Assembly: GCF_027921745.1 (NCBI RefSeq)
Contig: NC_079239.1
Span: 3,437,501-3,501,500, forward strand
Length of the DNA: 64,000 nucleotides
DNA from: Schizosaccharomyces osmophilus
Taxonomy: Eukaryota > Ascomycota > Schizosaccharomycetes > Schizosaccharomycetales > Schizosaccharomycetaceae
Direction: 5' to 3'
Below are positions 1 through 11,235 of the stretch, piece after piece. The notes under the pieces are model-generated. The model did not search any database, was not told where the DNA came from, and saw only the letters and a list, made by a program, of their open reading frames with translations. Each line of letters begins with the position of its first letter. Position 1 is the first letter of the stretch. The position numbers and the translations under genes are program-made.

Positions 1-108
1 GAATGGTTTTAAATGCGGAGTTCGAGTCTTATCTGTCGGTTTCACTTGGAATATATAGCTTGCTCACTTCTTCCCAAAAACAATGAAGAAAAGGGACTTT
101 AAAAAAAA

Positions 109-1740
109 ATGGGACTCGAAAGTGAGAATATTTATGAAACTGGAGAAAAAAATCAACGTTCCTCGTCGTTTGATGGTAGTGAAACAAATTCTTCTTCACC
201 ATCAGAAATATCTCAGTCGAGAAAAGAAAAAGGCAATGTCAGCGTCGTAAAGGGGTTTTCTACTTTTGAAGAACAAGAACGTGCAATTGATTCTCATGTT
301 GCAGGCATCGATGAAGCTTTGGCTGTTATACAGGATGATGAGGAATTTGAATACAGTGAAGCTGAAGATGCAAGGGTAAGATGGAAGATTGACTTCTTCG
401 TACTCCCAGTCATGTGTATTACATATGGCGTTCAATATCTCGACAAGACGGCTGTCTCGTATGCAGCAGTATATGGAATGAAAGAAGCGGCCCATCTGAG
501 TGGAGGCGCTTATAGCTGGCTCTCTACTATATTTTATCTTGGTTATATGATCGCTCAATATCCAGCTGGCTATCTTTTGCAAAGATACCCTATTCATTAC
601 TTTTTGTTTACTGCTTCGTTTCTGTGGTCCGCGTGCGTTTTGTTGATGGCGGCTTGCACGAACCGACAAGGATTGCTTGCGTTGCGTTTTCTTTCGGGAC
701 TCTTTGAAGGTTGCGTGAATCCGGCATTTGTGGCCCTGACCTCCATGTGGTATAAGCGGGAGGAACAACCAATGCGAACTGTAGCCTGGTATGCATTTAA
801 TGGTGTCTCCACAATGGTGGGTGCGCTTTTGGGATACGGAACTGGTCACATTAAGGGGAGCTTACCGAATTGGAAATATCCATTTCTAGTCATAGGAGCA
901 ATTTCAAACATATGGTCTTTTGTCTATATAATTTTTCCAAAGAACCCAGTACATGCAAAATTTTTGAATACTAGAGAAAAGCGAGTCGCGATAGAACGAG
1001 TACGGAAAAATCGCACAGGAATGGAAACAAAAAAATTCAAGCTTTCACAAGCTTTGGAAGCATTTAAGGACCCTCAAGTAATTTTGTTAGTTCTTTACAA
1101 TGGAATGTGTCAAGTCACAAACGCGATGTCTGTCTTTAGTGGTTTAATCATTCAGGGAATGGGATATTCTGGAATCAATGCTGTACTATTGACACTGCCT
1201 TCTGGTGCAGTCACCGTTGGTAGCATGATATTTGCAGGAGTATTTGCTCATGTGTTTAAAAAAGGAAGAATCTTTCTATGTATGTTCGTTAGCAGTTTCA
1301 CTATAGTAGGAGCCCTTATGATTTGGAAGATACCTGATTCGAATCCATGGGCCCGGGTGGTGGGTGTTTGGCTTTTCTCTCCTATCGCCTCAGGAAATGC
1401 ATTGGCTCTTTCGCTGTTGAGTTCCAATATAGCTGGATATTCAAAGAAAGTAACAGCGAATGCAACTATGTTTTTATTTTACTCCGTTGGCAACATTGTC
1501 TCACCACAGCTATTCAAGCCGAATCAAGTTCCTGAATATATCGAAGGACTTCAAGCATCACTTGTAGCAACCTGTTTATTTGAAGGTGTTTTAGTTCTTC
1601 TTGCGGTTTACTATATGTATGAAAACTACCGCAGGGATAAATTACTGGAAGGTCATCCAGAACTAAATTTTACCGAAAAAAACGAAGAGTTCCTCGACAA
1701 AACAGATCGAGAACAGATCAAGTTTCGGTATATTTGGTAA
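109..1740 (+). CDS. MFS transporter, allantoate/vitamin (ACS) family
   Basis: A whole 543-codon ORF for a 12-TM plasma-membrane permease of the anion:cation symporter family (Dal5/Tna1/Vht1/Liz1 relatives). These carry allantoate, ureidosuccinate, nicotinate, biotin or pantothenate; the exact substrate cannot be read from sequence. The first about 95 residues are a charged, Ser-rich cytosolic tail. TM1 then holds the family hallmark QYLDKTAVSYAAVYGMKE (about residues 108-125), followed by the TM2-TM3 signature with FYLGYMIAQYPAGYLLQRYP. Length is normal for the family (480-550). The ATG at 109 follows an A-run, and a TATA-like AATATATAG lies about 60 bp upstream. Many such permeases are subtelomeric in fission yeasts. 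No breaks are seen. A decayed N-terminal fragment of a similar transporter lies at 26.1 kb. Confidence 0.93.
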   Translation: MGLESENIYETGEKNQRSSSFDGSETNSSSPSEISQSRKEKGNVSVVKGFSTFEEQERAIDSHVAGIDEALAVIQDDEEFEYSEAEDARVRWKIDFFVLPVMCITYGVQYLDKTAVSYAAVYGMKEAAHLSGGAYSWLSTIFYLGYMIAQYPAGYLLQRYPIHYFLFTASFLWSACVLLMAACTNRQGLLALRFLSGLFEGCVNPAFVALTSMWYKREEQPMRTVAWYAFNGVSTMVGALLGYGTGHIKGSLPNWKYPFLVIGAISNIWSFVYIIFPKNPVHAKFLNTREKRVAIERVRKNRTGMETKKFKLSQALEAFKDPQVILLVLYNGMCQVTNAMSVFSGLIIQGMGYSGINAVLLTLPSGAVTVGSMIFAGVFAHVFKKGRIFLCMFVSSFTIVGALMIWKIPDSNPWARVVGVWLFSPIASGNALALSLLSSNIAGYSKKVTANATMFLFYSVGNIVSPQLFKPNQVPEYIEGLQASLVATCLFEGVLVLLAVYYMYENYRRDKLLEGHPELNFTEKNEEFLDKTDREQIKFRYIW

Positions 1741-3094
1741 TCACTAGTCTTTCTTTTTCTTGTTTTCTTTGGATGAATGTTGTTTTAAATATGAGCTCAA
1801 ATATAAGGACTTAATGGCTAAATGAAGAAATGTAATCTTCTACTAGAAGCAAAAACAATCATAAATAATGACTGATTCTTTACATCCTATGCGACGCAGC
1901 AACTGATTCACCGGGTATGGTTTCAGACTACCAATGCGTAAAATATTTGTGCTATATTTTCTCACAGACGTAGACTTATATGTTTGTGAATATGTTTTCA
2001 ATGAAATTATCAGTTGAAACAAAATATATATTCAAATGATCTACAGTTAGTCGATATTTTGTTTGCATTTTCAAGCCGACTGGTCCATCCCTTTACCACA
2101 TAAGCATCCAATAAATCAAATAGGATGAGATCCTTTATCAATTTACCTAACATCGGACAATAAATGAAATTTTTGTACTGTACGTCAACGAATTCAATAT
2201 TCCTCCTCCGTCGCAACATTCATCTGCTGCCATCCTACGTTTCGCTGAAGACTTTGGCATAGCACTAAAGAAAAGAATATTAGAAAAAGAGGTTCCTGAA
2301 GCCATTTATTTGCCGCAACGTCCAGCAATCCAAAATGTATATGAGCAATAAAGACAAACCGAGTCAGCCAGCAATAGTGAAGTACCTCCTCGTTGATTTC
2401 AGGTAGGTGTAGAGCGTTAAGAACTAACTTAAGAGAGGAGTGTAGGCCGTGTTAAGCTGAAACTTAATTGTATCGACATGAAATCAACCAAAACCGAATA
2501 TATCCAGTGAAGCACGACGTGATTTGGAGCTTCTGTCATTCCTTTTGTAAATGGGAATGATCCAGGTAAAAACTACCACCTACCACTTCTGAAGAAAATA
2601 TCGAATATTTGACTAGAGAACAATGTGTGAAATGTCTCATTGAATAGGGAGTGCAATGACCCATGCAAAAGAATGGAATTTGTTTTTTTTTACATTAGCG
2701 ATTAAATTATTTTTGATTTTTTCTCTTGCAGGTAATATATAATTTCAACGTTCCAGAAATTGATTGATTTGTTTGTTTACCATGATACAATATTATCAGA
2801 GAACAGTTACGATTATATTATTAGCAATTGAGTAATACCGGCACAGACCATACTTTCATTGCGTTAGGAGTCGTTAAACTCGTAACGCGGTTGACAGCAT
2901 CCTTATTCCACCCTCTTCGACCAGCTTGACCGTACGCACGTAAACAACTTGATCGGTGCACTCTACCTGATCAACAAACAAGAAAGCCAATCTTCTTATA
3001 ATGAGTCTAATAAAAGTCGCTGCAAATCAATAATAATATTTTTTCCTTCAATTAGTCTTCAATTCTTTTTTCGCTGCTTTGACCCTTTTGAAAA
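1741..3094. other. intergenic; coding-like scraps only
   Basis: No intact gene is seen. A short open stretch on the plus strand at about 2176-2350 reads like protein (Pro/Gln-rich start, then RFAEDFGIALKKRILEKEVP) but has no start and soon stops. I do not recognise it. The rest is AT-rich and closed in all frames. Confidence 0.5.
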
Positions 3095-3890
3095 ATGAAC
3101 CAAGATTTATTTGATAATCCATTTGGAATTGCTCCACCCTCTGATGATTCTTATACAGCGCTCTCAAAGTTTACAAATGAATTCGCAGAGGCGATTCCCC
3201 AAGATCGATTTGATTCATTCAGAAGTAAACTGGCGAGCCTTCATAAAGCAGTTACTTCTAAACTAGAAGGAGGAGAGACATTTTCACAAGATAATATGTC
3301 TGAAATTCGAAAAATGTTTCAATTGTCTGATGAAAAGTCAAATGAAAGGATTAATAGTCTCAGAGAAGACATGATCCAAGAGTCAGATACAAAGTTTGGC
3401 ATCCTAGAAGGGCAGCTTGTGGTGTTAGAAAACAGTTTTCGAGTCAATACGGGTAATATTACCTGAAGTATTCGCCAAAATGAATTTAAGCTTAATAAGA
3501 CAACAACTTTAGCACAGAGATCTGAAAACATTATACACAGAGTTATGGCTAATGATACGAAGCCAATTCCGTTTGTCAATGGGCAAGAACGTCCTGCTAG
3601 GCTGCCTCAATTTAAAGCTATTTCTGACATTGATAGTTTGAATCCAGCCATTTGAGAACATACCTAGAGGGATACGGTGGTAACTATGATGAGACTGAGC
3701 CGCGAGTGTTTCTTAAAAGAAAGCTTTCTGATTACGTTGGTTTTATTACACCCCAAGAATCCCGTTACGAGTTTTCAGATAACAATGAACCCCTTTAGGA
3801 TATACAAGATCGAATTAGTGCACCGAATCGACGGGAAAGTCTCAGGTCGCACCACGGTTAAGTCTACCTCAGACTTTTGAAATTCTGCAT
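3095..3890 (+). pseudogene. degraded gag-like ORF (fossil), family uncertain
   Basis: A 123-codon acidic, helical, coiled-coil-like ORF starts at 3095. Coding-like sequence continues in more than one frame to about 3.89 kb. Helical content, a Pro-rich spacer and the absence of any recognisable enzyme motif resemble the Gag end of a Ty3/gypsy-type element, but no protease, RT or integrase follows. It looks broken, with about three or more breaks. It could instead be a decayed fission-yeast-specific gene. The gag reading is inference only. Confidence 0.3.
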
Positions 3891-3963
3891 ATTATAAGTT
3901 ATTACTGCAAGCAATGTATAATATTTAACATCTTTCCGATATTCAAACTATACATAAATAGCG

Positions 3964-4078
3964 CCTGGCTATCGCAAGGCCAGTAGTCGTTAGAACGGTG
4001 CAGTTGAACGTCTGAAGGCCTCGTCCTTACTATGTATGATTGAAGACAACATCGGTACTCAGGGTTCTGTAGGCTTCT
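3964..4078 (+). pseudogene. decayed 5S rRNA gene
   Basis: The 3' two thirds align with the 5S genes elsewhere in this window: CAGTTGAACGTCTGAAGGCC, then a diverged middle, AGACAACATCGG, and the 3' end CTGTAGGCTT followed by a pyrimidine/T tract. The 5' third (internal promoter A-box region) is much altered, so it is probably silent. It is the only 5S-like sequence on the plus strand; all others are minus. Confidence 0.72.
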
Positions 4079-5340
4079 TTCCTCTATTTTTTTTTCAGAT
4101 TTATTTATATTTTATTTTTTCAACCATACCCACTGGGCAAGTTTTAAGATGAGAAGCAATTCCTACGTAGCAATTTTTTACATACCAAATACCAATCAAG
4201 ATCCCTTTAAAGTTATTGTGTTTTTTGAAAACAAGTAAACAACTGTGATTAGGAAAAGAGCCTAAAAAATGGAAACTATAATGCAGTCGTTGCTTTTAAA
4301 AAGTACGATAAAGGACTGAGCAGATGCAAAGTGCAATTTTTTTTTTAAAAAAAAAACCGATAGTCGCCTAAGAAATTGAGAAAGAGATTACAAAAGGACT
4401 AACATCATTTAATTGATAGTCAACGCTTTGAATTTCTTGTAAAGAATCAACCACACAGCGAAAACGTTTTGACGGTACTGTCGTCAAATCTACAATGACG
4501 AGTTATGCATCATTCCAGCTAAAAACCGCTCACTAAAAGTCAAAATCATGGCGGCTTTTAACAAAGCCGATGAATCTAGCGACATAAATAATTGTAAGAA
4601 CACATATAAATACTTTAGGCAAAAAACGAACAGAAAAAATTTCAATACCATGCAAACAAACAAAAAAGAGTTTTAAGAATAAACACAGATTTTTTCTTTT
4701 GCCAATAGCCTATATTGAAAGGAGGATCAAGAGGTAAACGACACAAAGTACAATATCAAAAAGCCAAAAAAAAATCAAATACTTCCCGTCCCGAATTCCA
4801 TGAGTTTTCAACTTCCCTAGATTGATTGACTCGGTTTCTGTTCTCTTACATATTGTTCAGAACATTTAGAATGGTTCCTCACGTCCTTGATCACCACAAT
4901 TATTGGGCTGATTTGGGACTCTGTTGACATTGTAATTAATGGGATAGAATTGTCGCCCATCAAGTCGTCGTTTCTTTCCAACGGCATTTGGAAACCAAGA
5001 ATGGAAATGATTATGAAAATAACACAACGATAAACTTTATCAATACTATATATTAACCATTAGTAAGAGACTTATACAAAGATCGATCAATAAACTTACG
5101 TGAAACAATAAACAGACAAATTCAGAAGTTCATGACGATAAAAGCAGCAGCTATACCGAATTGAACCCAAAATCCTGCTTATTCTGCCAACAATCTTTTT
5201 TAAAAAGAAACAAGGAGAGTTTGAAAATGCAGTCCAGCACAAGAGAAAAATATGGTAAATAAGCGGGCTAGTTTCATTGTCCACTCTTCAGCTGTTTACT
5301 CAGCGGTCTGCGGGATCCTAGCAATCTTTGCTGGACAGAA
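4079..5340. other. intergenic, no gene seen
   Basis: AT-rich with frequent stops in all six frames. A minus-strand open stretch at 5096-5284 is hydrophobic and may be a scrap of the membrane part of the wag-like relic just to its right, but nothing specific supports this. Confidence 0.5.
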
Positions 5341-5560
5341 TCAACCATAATGTCGACTTGAAGGATTCTTTGGAACCGTTATAACGGAAGCCTTTACAAA
5401 CCTTGCTCGATATCTCTTTTCAAAATATGGAGTTACAATACCTTTCACCAAAGCGTTCAGATGAGATTGGGTAATTTCATTATACCTTGGTAATCCGCTG
5501 TCAGAACTCGTAGGAGAAGCCCGGAAAGGAAAATCAGCTAATTTGGCAGCATCCAATTCG
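5341..5560 (-). pseudogene. wag-like (wtf-associated) gene remnant
   Basis: The minus-strand reading contains SGLPRYNEITQSHLNALVKG and PYFEKR. These match the LPRYNEI..SHL..L.KG...PYSE.R block near the N-terminus of the wag-like gene at 31.35 kb. The membrane-spanning part expected afterwards is absent, and the residues before the block are unlike the other copy, so this is a fragment. With the decayed plus-strand 5S at 3.96 kb it has the arrangement of a cassette turned end for end (5S and wag in opposite senses). No wtf exon is recognisable next to it. Confidence 0.6.
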
Positions 5561-6387
5561 TCCAATATGAGTTGAAAGAATGATAATTTTAAATATCTTT
5601 GAAACGGTCTAAACAAATTGTGAAAACTATCCAGGTAGGTGGATAGTAAAAGAACCAAAACGCACAAAGGTTCCCAAAAAAAGGTGCCTGAATCATTTCG
5701 CATTATAAATCAAATAAAATACAACTTACAAGCTCCAAAAAAGGAGAATGAAACAGCAATGACAATGACTAGAGTTTTGTTCAAGTAAATCTATCATCCA
5801 CCCATTAGGCTGCCTTTCGCTATACCATTCAACGCTTACGCTTCCCTGTGCTTAAGCTCATCCAAGTAGGTAAAATGCCATATGTTGGAGGGTCCTTCAA
5901 AAAGCAGTACTGGGTTACTTAAGGCTTCATAAATAGCAACGATCCATTGTCATTTCAGCATCATTCAAAGTAGTTGCATTTTGGAGCTCACTGTTGCATT
6001 CATACAGCTATTCAGAAAACAAATCATTGTAGGGTCTCCAACGGAATATAAGCACTCAGCAACATGTATGACCCAATTTATCTTGGCTTGTCAAGTCAAA
6101 TGAGGATCATAAATAACACAGAAAAAAGCAGACAATATTTATTAGACATGAAGAAATAAACTACAAAGAAAAAAGCCCATCCTTGGAAAAAAACGCTTCA
6201 AGTGATATATGTTAATTACCAAATGTCAACTCTTGATGAACTGCAACGCGGTACCTTAAATAATAGGATAGGCTTGAAATTTGTTTTCGCTATTTATTCT
6301 TTGATCTGTTTGCCTATACCAACTTTAAATACCAAAGGCTCCACCTTTTACCAGCAAATATTTGATCTGATAAGATCTTTGAAGAAG
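5561..6387. other. intergenic with an unrecognised decayed coding scrap
   Basis: At about 5.82-5.95 kb the minus strand reads like protein (VAIYEALSNPVLLFEG, then WHFTYLDELKHREA) but is closed by stops on both sides and I cannot name it. The remainder up to the cytochrome b5 gene is AT-rich leader sequence. Confidence 0.4.
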
Positions 6388-6928
6388 ATGTCGTCTTTCT
6401 TGAAATCGCTATTTTCAAAGCAAGAAGCTACCAAAGAAGAGCCTGCACGAGCGGGTGGAGAAAAGCAAACGAAAAGGAAAAGCAAGAAAAAACAAAAAAA
6501 TGAACCAGGATGCACCCAAGAAAAATGGGACGCATTAGTAAGGAGCGGAGAAAATTTGTCTGTAAGTAAAACAGTTTTATATGGATTGCATTAAGGAATG
6601 AGAAATTAACCAAGGATAAAGGGAGTAGATCAGCCTTTTGAAGTCACGATGAAGGAATTGGAAAAGCACAATACGAAAGACGACTGTTGGATTGCCGTTC
6701 GAGGAAAAGTCTATAACGTTACCGCTTATGCTCCCTATCACCCAGACGGTGCAAAAAAAATTTTTAAACACTCTGGCATTGATGCCACGAAACAATATAG
6801 TAAGTCAAACTTGTGTGGTCGATTGTAACGTACTTACACTTTCTATAGTGAAGGCTCATGCTGATGTGAATGAAGAGGAAATGCTAAGAACCTGCTTCGT
6901 TGGCCCATTAGTCAATTCATCGACTTAA
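6388..6928 (+). CDS. cytochrome b5 domain protein (Irc21-like), 3 exons
   Basis: I read exons 6388-6561, 6622-6799 and 6849-6928, giving 143 aa with no break. Donors are GTAAGT in both introns; acceptors are AAAG (branch TTAAC) and TATAG (branch in a TAC-rich stretch). Residues 1-58 are a Lys-rich leader (MSSFLKSLFSK...). Then comes a cytochrome b5 heme fold: DCWIAVRGKVYNVTAYAPYHPDGA, where HPDG is the first heme-ligand motif, and, across the second intron, KAHADVN, whose His is the expected second axial ligand. The C-terminal EEEMLRTCFVGPL matches the Irc21/Ncb5or type of soluble b5 domain. The likely role is a cytosolic electron carrier. The start is chosen at MSSF because upstream sequence does not read like protein; a longer frame from 6202 exists. 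The acceptor of intron 1 is the least certain point. Confidence 0.82.
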
Positions 6929-8019
6929 TAGCATCCTAAAGATTACCTGAAGGTAATATCATGTTGATGCGATATGTATATTTTTGGGAAGTAATTCTGA
7001 AAATGAACATATCAGATCAATTGTCAATTGAGTATTCGGGAAGAGTTGTACAGTTGTGAATATACCCATAAAATCTTCAAAAGACAATAAGATGTGCAAA
7101 ATTCTCTAATATTTGTAACATTATTCATACAGTTTATTTTTTTTATATTACTCTCAAAAGAAGGTTCGCTTACTTTTTTTTTTGAATCGAAAGCAAATTC
7201 AAAATGTTCTTGTCACTGTGTTTACTTGGCTTTATACTCCTATAAACCGTAGGTAAATATATTATCTGTTAAACTGATTCAATCTTAGTTCCAAGTAAGA
7301 CAAGTAGTTCCAAAAACACGAAACGAGTTCTGTTGCTCTATGACACCTTTTTACATACTTACGATCTATTTAAAATTGCTCCTTTAAATTGAAACTTCTG
7401 TCTATTCATCAGTGACCGATAGAAGATATCCTAAATACAAAAATAAAGTGAGTCTGGATTGTAAATGATGATAATAAAACAAAAATTTAAAACAAGGTAC
7501 TCAGCAAAGAAGACAACCTCACTAATCGTACTTGTGATACTTCGTATTGACTTATAAGCTCTGCCATATATACTATTGCAATGCATAATAACCATTGATA
7601 AAATTGCATGAATTGTTAATCTGGGTTCCATAGGCAAAATAAAAGGGTGTTTCTTCTATCAGGTTATAAATTCATACTAACTCTCAATTGCAAGTCAATA
7701 AATTTGTTCGTGTCAAAATACAAGTTAGTCAACTTAACCAATTAAATCATGTAGTCTGAAATAAGTTATTTAGTGTTGAAATAATCAATAACAATATATT
7801 GTACCATGGTGGACACGAAGACTCCAAAATTCAAAAGATTACTGAAAAAATCATTTGACATAAAGAATAAACAAACAAAACTAAATATCAGAGTGAGACA
7901 TCAAAAAATCTTTAACAAAAGTAACCTTAACGTTGGAATAATTATCATAATCAGTAGATATATTTCCCAAGCTCCACTGAAGGTATATTGTTAACAGAAT
8001 AGACCAATATATGACCAAA
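6929..8019. other. intergenic, nothing seen
   Basis: Very AT-rich. The 62-codon Lys/Ile-rich frame at 7806-7994 has the composition of chance ORFs in AT-rich DNA and is not called as a gene. Confidence 0.6.
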
Positions 8020-8490
8020 GGTTACTTGGTCCAAATCTTTTGGTTCAGCCAAAACTTCATCTTTCGTATCACTAACCCATTTTCTATTATGCACTACTTT
8101 TCGGATCCTTCCTCACAAAAAGTGATTAAAGCTGTAGCAGCCTCATAAGTAGTCATATTCCAACAATCATCTCCACTCCATAAACCTCAACTTTTTCATC
8201 GCTCCAACACCTCTTTTTTGGGTATAAATCATCACAACCAGGGAAAGAAAAGAAAACCTCCGTCAAAGCTTCAGCCATTGCATAAACCACATTCATTAAT
8301 AAATAGCGTGAAACTTGAGCATAAAAAGAGATCGAAGCGTCATGAGATTCATGGTCGCCAAAAGAAGTCTTCTTGACACCTACGCTTCCCCTTGCTCGCA
8401 CGAAAATCAATTGACCTTCAGGTAGAAGCCAATATGAGCGGAAATAACCAAATCAACTCCTTCTATGCCCTTTTCCAAAATATCATGTCA
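8020..8490 (-). pseudogene. unrecognised decayed gene
   Basis: On the minus strand several adjoining stretches read like one protein in shifting frames: an upstream part (ILEKGIEGVDLVISAHIGFY), a middle open frame of 85 codons with DHESHDASISFYAQVSRYLL, and a downstream part with TTYEAATALITFCEEGSEK. At least two frame changes and several stops separate them. I do not recognise the family. The balanced amino-acid use, unlike the AT-driven chance ORFs nearby, is the reason for calling it a former gene. Confidence 0.45.
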
Positions 8491-9262
8491 TATAATCACT
8501 TATTTTTGTGATTCTTAACTTTATTAATATATATCTTCAGGTAGTTCTTCTAAATTCCTGCAAATTCCTAATACACTTTTTTATTCCCTTTAAAGGCATG
8601 CTTAACCAGTAACTGGCTTATATTCCCTGTAATTTCAATAACAGCAATATCCATTTTGTATTTATGAACAATTGTTAATGACGAGCTTTACGCTTCACGG
8701 TCAAAAAAATCAATTTGCAGACTTGCAAATATTAGTCGCTGCGAGAGCTTTCCTTCTGTACGCTATTTCAAAACTTCCCAAAAGCACTCTCCTTCTCTTT
8801 GCAGCATAACCTTTGCTTGAAAGAAGTTAGATTATTATTGAAAAATGTATTGATTTTATATAGAGAGTTCTGAATCTTCATCCTTCTTTTGCAAGCTGTT
8901 CGTTGGGTTCAGCATGGTAAATCATCGACAAACGTCAAGTAAATTAAAGCCGTGAATAACCAGTTGCTTGTTAATCTGCGGTCATTTACTATGAGCGATA
9001 TTCTTTTCTTCACCACTTTCGAAAGAACGAATCTGTACAAATTTTGCAAGGAACTCAGGATGAAAGAGTAAATAAGCATTAGGGATGGTAAATAATCACC
9101 AACTTAATTTCAACGAGATGAATCCTCCACCTCTGCCAAGACTTCACTTTAATTTTGGCCAACCTCTTTTACTTGAAGAATAGTATGCTCGAATTATCAA
9201 ATCCTCAATTATTCAATTAAAGTGCAACCCCAAAGTTTTCAAAGTTAGGATTGGATCTTCAA
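8491..9262. other. intergenic; weak coding-like scrap
   Basis: Near 9.0-9.07 kb the minus strand contains FHPEFLAKFVQI, which recalls the FHPEF motif of class I glutamine amidotransferases. The flanks do not continue the family, so this is only noted. Confidence 0.35.
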
Positions 9263-10533
9263 TTTCAGACCTTGGATCCTGATTATCCTTATGCTTTCGA
9301 CGAAGTCGAAATAATTAGCTTTCAATTCCAGCTTCAATGTGAACAGATAAATGCAGACGAATGGCACCCAAAGTATAACTCTGTTTAAAGCTTCCAAAGA
9401 TTGGGTGGAGGAATTGCTCTCACTTACTTTCCGGCTGAAGAATGGGAATTAGCGCTTGGACATAGCAAGGCGTTGGAGCAATTTTTTTCTCGAGTTGAGT
9501 GGGATAAGCCTATTCTTTACCGATATATCCAACCTGATGAGAGGGATACCTGGACTGGCCCATTCCCTTATGACGGTGGTTCTGTCCGAAGCTTCACCTT
9601 CCCATCTAACTTTACTCATCCAAGCTATTATATTGAATTCGAAGAAAAGTCCCACGGACCTTTTTGCTTTGCGTCAAGACCGCTCTCGAAATATGGATCA
9701 CCGACTGCAGCATTTGCCCAGTTTGATGGAAACTTTGATCCAAACTGGAGTTGGCAAGGCGAGTTGGACGGAGCTATTTCGAAAGATGCTTCTTATTACA
9801 GCCCCTTAATATTTACTTTTGGATTTCTGTTGCTTGCTATTTACTGGATAAATGCCATGGTTTCTCGACGGTCGAAAATTCTTCCCGTACATTATGGACT
9901 GTTACTACTCATTATCAGCTCTATGTTTGGACCTTCATTTTTCTTTTGGTGGACAAAGTCCTGTAATTACAACTATTTAGGATACTTAACTCCTTAGTAT
10001 GTTCAGCCTATTAAGAATTTGCTTGATAGATGTATTGAACACTTGATACTATATCTTGTAGCTTTCGGCTTTGGAGTATGGTGCCCATCTCACGAAAACT
10101 CCATAATGAAAATGGTAGGCTATTATCTACTCTCTTTACTCTCTGGAATCGTCTCGCGATCTCATTTTCGAAAAAGCCTTGGAATTTGGTTGATGAGGTT
10201 TTAAATGACTATAATTATACATTGACTGCTATATATATTTTATATCAAAAACTTATATCTATATATCGCACGGAGTTAAACCAATCCACATCGAAAATAT
10301 GGCAATCTTTGTTTTATTGTTTTGGTTTAATTACAGTGCGTCCTATTTTGTTCAGGTATCTTTTTAACAATACGTATTGGCCTTTTAACAATCCTCCACG
10401 CAGGGAGGACTTTGTAATTTTGATGATCCGTTACGGAACAGAAGTTTTGATTCCCTGTTATATATGGCGCCCATCACAGAATGAACGGATAAGTTACAAT
10501 GAGGAAGAACTTACAGAATCAAAGGAAAAATAA
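9263..10533 (+). pseudogene. GOST/Ptm1-like 7-TM protein gene, broken (copy 1)
   Basis: A former gene for a seven-TM protein of the GOST (Ptm1/GPR107-like) family, Golgi or endosomal membrane proteins with a lumenal domain. The lumenal part is at 9263-9750 (with GIALTYFPAEEWELALGHSK). The membrane part starts near 9790 and carries the family motif RRSKILPVHYGLLLL (compare ILPVQ in Ptm1/GOST). The C-terminal end is IPCYIWRPSQNERISY before the stop at 10531. Breaks: in-frame TAA at 9386, TAG at 9995, and a frame change at about 10.16-10.20 kb. No signal peptide is visible at the 5' end, so it may also be 5'-truncated. The paralogue at 22.57 kb is broken independently. The family call rests on the ILPVxY motif and topology. 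Confidence 0.62.
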
Positions 10534-11235
10534 AAGATCCAAAGTCTAAATTGCGATTATTTCCCGTTAACTAAAGGACGAATCAGAATTTGAATTTTTC
10601 TCGCCGTAGATGCCGTAACTTCCTGGTGCTTTTCATAAGTTTCCGCTTTCAACTTAAAACGTACCTTGATGGCGTCTAGTTTGTAAGCGATAAAAGCTTC
10701 ATTGTCAATAAATGTATGATGACATGAAAACGCCCACGTTTACAGAACTTTTTCTGAGGAAATTACTTTATGCTCGTAGACTCTACCACTTATTCATGAG
10801 TATCCTTATACCTGGGTCATATAAAACTGAGCATATATGACAATTCAGTGATGCTATGACAATGTTTAAAATATCGAAAGATCAAAAGAAAAACACATAA
10901 TGTGAAATAAATTGTGACGGTTGGGAGTATAATTGAGGTTAAAAGCATTATAACAAAGCCAGTCGTTCCGCTAGGTTTTTAGCTTTACCTTTGTTTCCGA
11001 ATCCCTTCACCTGCGTGAAACTCAAAAACTACGATATATGTGATGTAGCAGGTACTAAATGTCTTCAAGAAATTTTCATAGTACAAACCCTTTATGCCTA
11101 TCCATTTATGACTTGTTCATATCCAATGGTATTTCAAAACGGAGTAAGATCCCCTAAAATTCAAGCGTGATTGCAAATTAATAGTATCCTTAACAACTCC
11201 ATCAAAGCCATAAAATATCTATCATTCCCTCGTAA
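10534..11235. other. intergenic, nothing seen
   Basis: AT-rich spacer between two genes pointing toward each other. No coding-like frame, RNA gene or repeat is recognised. Confidence 0.6.

Noticed and set aside
202-849. 215-codon minus-strand ORF
   Set aside because: Lies wholly inside the MFS transporter gene on the other strand and has no signature of its own.
7806-7994. 62-codon Lys/Ile-rich ORF
   Set aside because: Typical chance ORF of AT-rich DNA.
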